Assembly (NCBI GenBank): GCA_963774195.1
Contig: CAVZDY010000004.1
Location: 1,178,001 to 1,242,000 of the forward strand
Reading direction: 5' to 3'
DNA length: 64,000 bases
Origin: Roseiarcus sp963774195
Lineage (GTDB): Bacteria > Pseudomonadota > Alphaproteobacteria > Rhizobiales > Beijerinckiaceae
Positions 61,020 to 64,000 of this stretch are shown piece by piece. The notes below the pieces were generated by a model. That model did no database searches. It saw nothing but the letters and a program-made list of their open reading frames with translations, and was not told the origin of the DNA. Every line of letters begins with the position of its first letter. The stretch's first letter is position 1. A program made the position numbers and the translations under genes.

Positions 61020-61457
61020 GTGAATGACCGCATCGACCCGACCCGCCCCGTCGTCGCGGCGTCGGTCGCCGTTTTTCGGGACGGCCGGGTGCTGGTCGCC
61101 CGCCGGGCGCGCGGCCCCTGGATTGGCGCTTATTCGCTGCCGGGCGGCGGCGTCGAAGTCGGCGAGACGCTGCGCGAGGCCGCGCTGCGCGAGCTCGCCG
61201 AAGAGGTCGGCGTCGAGGCGGATATTTTCGCTTTCGTCGACCACGTCGAGCCGATCCGGCGCGAGGAGGACCGCGTGCGCGAGCACTATGTCATCGCCGT
61301 TTTCGCCGCGCGCTGGCGGCGCGGCGAGGCGATGACCGGCCCCGAGGCGGACGCCGTCGCCTGGATCGCCCCGGAAGAGATCGGCCAGCTCCATACGACG
61401 CCGGAACTGCCGCGAATCATCGCCAAGGCGGCTCTACTGGAAAGGAGCGCGCGGTGA
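61020..61457 (+). CDS. Nudix hydrolase
   Basis: A 145-residue Nudix protein. The Nudix box GGGVEVGETLREAALRELAE followed by EVGV is complete. It hydrolyses a nucleoside diphosphate-linked compound; substrate unknown. GTG at 61020. It overlaps the next gene by four bases. Confidence 0.92.
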   Translation: MNDRIDPTRPVVAASVAVFRDGRVLVARRARGPWIGAYSLPGGGVEVGETLREAALRELAEEVGVEADIFAFVDHVEPIRREEDRVREHYVIAVFAARWRRGEAMTGPEADAVAWIAPEEIGQLHTTPELPRIIAKAALLERSAR

Positions 61458-61897
61458 GGCGCTTCGTCCTTGCGCTGGCCGTGGCCATCGTCTTCGCCGG
61501 CCCAGGCTGGCAGGCGCTGGCGGCGCAGCGGTCCGCCGCCAAGCCGGCGCCGTCTCCGACCCCGACCCAGCAAGCCAAGCCCGCGCCGGACGAGCCGCCT
61601 CCCTACGAGCCGCAGCTCTTGCGCATGGCGGAAGTAATCGGCGCCCTCTCCTATCTGCGCGACCTTTGCGGCGACGGCGACGGCGACGCCTTCCGCGCCA
61701 AATTCACCGGCCTCATGGAGACGGAGGGCAATACGCCCGCCCGCAAGGAGACGCTCGCCGGCGCCTTCAACCGCGGCTTGCAGGGCTACGAATTGACCTA
61801 TCACGCCTGCACGCCGGCGGCGCGCCAGATCGTCACGCGCTATCTCGACGAAGCCGCGCGCCTGGCGCGCGACATCGCCAATCGCTACGGCGGCTGA
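61454..61897 (+). CDS. TIGR02301 family secreted protein
   Basis: A 147-residue exported protein. Signal peptide MRRFVLALAVAIVFAGPGWQ with cleavage near ALA. A Pro/Ala-rich linker leads to the helical family domain (AEVIGALSYLRDLCGDGDGD, TYHACTPAARQIVTRYLDEA), whose two Cys could pair. GTG start overlaps the Nudix stop, the arrangement usual in Hyphomicrobiales. Function unknown. Confidence 0.88.
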   Translation: MRRFVLALAVAIVFAGPGWQALAAQRSAAKPAPSPTPTQQAKPAPDEPPPYEPQLLRMAEVIGALSYLRDLCGDGDGDAFRAKFTGLMETEGNTPARKETLAGAFNRGLQGYELTYHACTPAARQIVTRYLDEAARLARDIANRYGG

Positions 61898-61900
61898 GCT

Positions 61901-62473
61901 CTACGCCTTGCGGCCGAACCAGCGGCGCACCCGGCCCGCATAGGCCTCGAACTCTTCGGGGTGGAGCCGACGCAGCATCGCCTCCTCGCTCGGCATGACG
62001 ATGCGATCGTTGACGAGGAAGAAGAGCGCGGGCAGCAGCAGCGCCGCCGCCAGCATCGTCGGGCGCCAAGGCGCGAAAATCTGGAGATAGACTGCCAGAG
62101 CGGCCCACAGCACGAACTGCACCGCCGCGAGCAAATAAGTCGGGTTGCGCGACCAGGCATAAGGCCCGTCCGTCACCAGCGCCGAGGATTTGACGTAGGT
62201 GCGTGCATCGCCTCCCGCTTTGTCGAGATGGGCAATCACATAGACCTTGCCGCCATAGCAGGCGAGCAGCAGGAGGCCGAGGAGAAAGGTCGGCGCCATC
62301 ACCAGCCCGCGCTGCGCCTCCGCCATCCAGACCGGCACGACCGCAGCGACGAAGAGCAGCGAGAAGGCGAGGTCGATGACGAAGGTGGCGGCGAATTTGA
62401 ACCGCTTCGTCGGCGCTTTGGCGTCAGCGGCTGCCGGCTCGTCGAACAAGGCGCTCTTCAAGACGAAGCTCAT
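61901..62473 (-). CDS. Isoprenylcysteine carboxyl methyltransferase-like membrane protein
   Basis: A 190-residue membrane protein with four or five hydrophobic helices. The family motif TDGPYAWSRNPTYLLAAVQF and the C-terminal EEAMLRRLHPEEFEAYAGRV RRW segment mark the ICMT/PEMT superfamily, which uses S-adenosylmethionine. The acceptor in bacteria is generally unknown. Convergent with the TIGR02301 gene, three bases between stops. Confidence 0.85.
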   Translation of the reverse strand: MSFVLKSALFDEPAAADAKAPTKRFKFAATFVIDLAFSLLFVAAVVPVWMAEAQRGLVMAPTFLLGLLLLACYGGKVYVIAHLDKAGGDARTYVKSSALVTDGPYAWSRNPTYLLAAVQFVLWAALAVYLQIFAPWRPTMLAAALLLPALFFLVNDRIVMPSEEAMLRRLHPEEFEAYAGRVRRWFGRKA

Positions 62474-62576
62474 GGGTCCTGATCCTCGCGCGGCGCTATC
62501 GCCGATCGCAGTCAGGATGCCGCGCGCCGGTAAATTTTCTGGCCTCGCAATCGCTGAAGTTTCAGCCGGACCCTAG

Positions 62577-62596
62577 TCCCCTTGCGGGAGAAGGGG
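62577..62596. repeat. Short copy of the CCCTTGCGGG repeat
   Basis: TCCCCTTGCGGGAGAAGGGG lies in the gap before the deaminase gene. It matches one arm of the copy at 44163. Confidence 0.65.
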
Positions 62597-62692
62597 TTGG
62601 GCTGCGCTGGCATCGGCGCTTTCCCGGCGGCCCGGACCTGCCTATGAAGACGCCAGCGGCGACGCGGTCGCGCGAGACGAAGGAGCGAAACG

Positions 62693-63217
62693 ATGAATTC
62701 CAAGACCGAGGCGACCAGCCCTTCGCTGCCTCAGCTCGACCACGAAAACTTCCTCAGGCGCTCCTTCGAGGTCGCCCGCCGCTCGCGCGACAATGGCGAT
62801 CATCCCTTTGGCTCGGTGCTCGTCGGACCGGATGGCGAGGTTCTGAAGGAGCAGGGCAACGGCTTCTCCTCGGAGGGCGGCGACATGACCGCCCACGCCG
62901 AGCGGCTGCTGGCGACCTGGGCCTCGAAAACCTATGGCGCGAAATTTCTCGCGGGATGCACGCTCTACACCTCGGCCGAACCCTGCGCGATGTGCTCGGG
63001 CGCGATGTACTGGGCCGGCATCGGCCGGGTCGTCTATGGCCAGAGCGAGCATAGCTTGAAAGAGATGACGGGCGCGCACGAGGAAAACCCGACCCTCGAC
63101 CTGCCCTGCCGCATCGTATTCGAGGCCGGCCAGCGCAAGGTCGAGGTGATCGGCCCGCTGCTCGCCGACGAGGCGGCGCAATTGCAGCGCGACTTCTGGG
63201 CCGAGAGGGCGCCGTAA
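62693..63217 (+). CDS. Nucleoside/guanine deaminase family protein
   Basis: A 174-residue zinc deaminase of the CDA fold. Zinc ligands are in TAHAERLL (His, Glu proton shuttle) and SAEPCAMCSGAMYWAG (two Cys). VVYGQSEHSLKEMTG and the C-terminal part fit the guanine deaminase/nucleoside deaminase group rather than TadA, which is shorter at the C-terminus. AAGGAG precedes the ATG. It could feed purine salvage; substrate not certain. Confidence 0.9.
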   Translation: MNSKTEATSPSLPQLDHENFLRRSFEVARRSRDNGDHPFGSVLVGPDGEVLKEQGNGFSSEGGDMTAHAERLLATWASKTYGAKFLAGCTLYTSAEPCAMCSGAMYWAGIGRVVYGQSEHSLKEMTGAHEENPTLDLPCRIVFEAGQRKVEVIGPLLADEAAQLQRDFWAERAP

Positions 63218-63233
63218 GGTCGGCGGCGCCGCG

Positions 63234-63770
63234 TCATCGCATCGGGTAGGCGGTGAAGATGTAGTCGTCCGCCTTCACCCTGGTATGGCAGGCGTGACAC
63301 ACGTCCTTGCCGAACGAACTGTCGTTCCCGAACGGCGTGAAGGCTTGCGACATGTCATTATAGAGGAACTGGGCGTAGCCCCATCCGTTCGTGTCGGGAA
63401 ATCGCTTCGAGTCCTTCTCGATGAACGACACCGATTTCAGCGCGCCCGGGACCATGACGGGATAGGGCGAGATCGGGTTCTTCCTTTGCGCCCACTCGAT
63501 CTTCACGATCATCGAGCCCTCGGGAAACGGCTTGCCGTTGCCGGGAACGCCCTCCCAGTAGGCGTTGATCATCGTCTCGTTCGCCGCAATGAGCTTGATG
63601 CCGTCGTCCACCTGGCTCACGGCGACGTCCTGCCAAGTCTCGTATCCCTTGAATTCCTGGAAGGCGATGCCGTTCGGCGCCTTCAGCGCGAACCTGTCCT
63701 GCGCCGCGAGGGCTGCGCCGGCGGCGGCGCACAACACGGCGAAAATCGCGGGGATGCTCTTGCTCCTCAT
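63234..63770 (-). CDS. Cytochrome P460 family protein
   Basis: A 178-residue exported haem protein. Signal peptide MRSKSIPAIFAVLCAAAGAA. The haem motif is CHACH at residues 158-162, near the C-terminus as in cytochrome P460. FKGYETWQDVAVSQVDDGIK and WEGVPGNGKPFPEGSMIVKI are family stretches. P460 proteins oxidise hydroxylamine or react with NO in ammonia oxidisers and methanotrophs; in other bacteria the role is unclear. Convergent with the deaminase gene. Confidence 0.9.
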   Translation of the reverse strand: MRSKSIPAIFAVLCAAAGAALAAQDRFALKAPNGIAFQEFKGYETWQDVAVSQVDDGIKLIAANETMINAYWEGVPGNGKPFPEGSMIVKIEWAQRKNPISPYPVMVPGALKSVSFIEKDSKRFPDTNGWGYAQFLYNDMSQAFTPFGNDSSFGKDVCHACHTRVKADDYIFTAYPMR

Positions 63771-63943
63771 CGCGAAGACCTCCCTTAAGCCGATGTCGGC
63801 GCAGTTCGGATTCTTGCGGCGATGTCACGCCCGCCACGGCGCAGGTACGATGGGGATCCATCGCGGCGAATTCTCGACGCGAGTCGGCCGGGCGCGGCGA
63901 CGATGGCTAAGGCGTTCGGCAATTCAGGGGAATGGGAGGGTCC

Positions 63944-64000
63944 CTGTCATGCCCGCGAACGCGGGCATCCAGGGTCATAGGGCGAAGGCCGGCGGCGGTT
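63944..64000 (-). repeat. GTCATGCCCGCGAA mosaic repeat, cut by the window edge
   Basis: CTGTCATGCCCGCGAACGCG then GGGCATCCAGG and a GGCGAAGGC stretch as at 37288-37377. The other end is beyond the window. Confidence 0.75.

Overview
The window reads as a chromosomal segment of a high-GC alphaproteobacterium of the order Hyphomicrobiales (Rhizobiales). Supporting signs are the CobS/CobT cobaltochelatase genes, an ispH/thrB/rnhA group, a BolA gene divergent from a J-domain gene, a Nudix/TIGR02301 pair, and dispersed palindromic repeats in intergenic gaps. The genus cannot be fixed from the sequence alone. No tRNA, rRNA, CRISPR array, transposase or phage gene was seen.

Layout. 1-4957: a truncated MASE4-type sensor kinase, then a chemotaxis operon (two MCP receptors and CheW). 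5223-12482: a pyrimidine/hydantoin operon (amidase, dihydropyrimidinase, ABC importer) divergent from a RutR-like TetR gene, with a RutR-type palindrome between them. 12644-20493: a small unknown protein, xylulokinase, YggS, ribosomal protein L28, KDPG aldolase, a Kef-type antiporter and a FUSC protein. 20541-26828: an aromatic-acid (hydroxycinnamate-type) CoA operon with a MarR regulator and a promoter-overlapping operator; its CoA ligase carries a frameshift and its binding-protein signal peptide carries a stop codon. 27009-31309: cobT, a flavin reductase, cobS and a J-domain gene. 31481-37203: bolA, a YcxB-like protein, ugd, a periplasmic alpha/beta hydrolase, an SDR and a PRISE-type reductase. 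37518-41135: a hexuronate module (MFS transporter, uxaC, FadR-type regulator). 41171-42264: a tautomerase divergent from a TetR gene.

42592-49092: ffh, rpsP and rimM, followed not by the usual trmD-rplS but by two paralogous Tat-exported oxalate decarboxylases flanking a LysR gene and sharing a conserved upstream box. 49306-54157: a small secreted protein, rnhA, thrB, an AraC/flavin-reductase pair and ispH. 54293-63770: a MATE exporter, a DUF937 protein, glutamate-cysteine ligase, a histidine-rich exported peptide, a DnaJ-class chaperone, a lipoprotein, pdxH, Nudix, TIGR02301, an ICMT-like methyltransferase, a nucleoside deaminase and cytochrome P460.

The main points of interest are the paired oxalate decarboxylases with their shared box, two independent lesions in one catabolic operon, several readable operators (RutR, MarR, TetR, FadR types, and a tandem CGGAGGnnnCCTCCG site of unknown owner), and a histidine-rich mini-protein bracketed by near-identical repeats.
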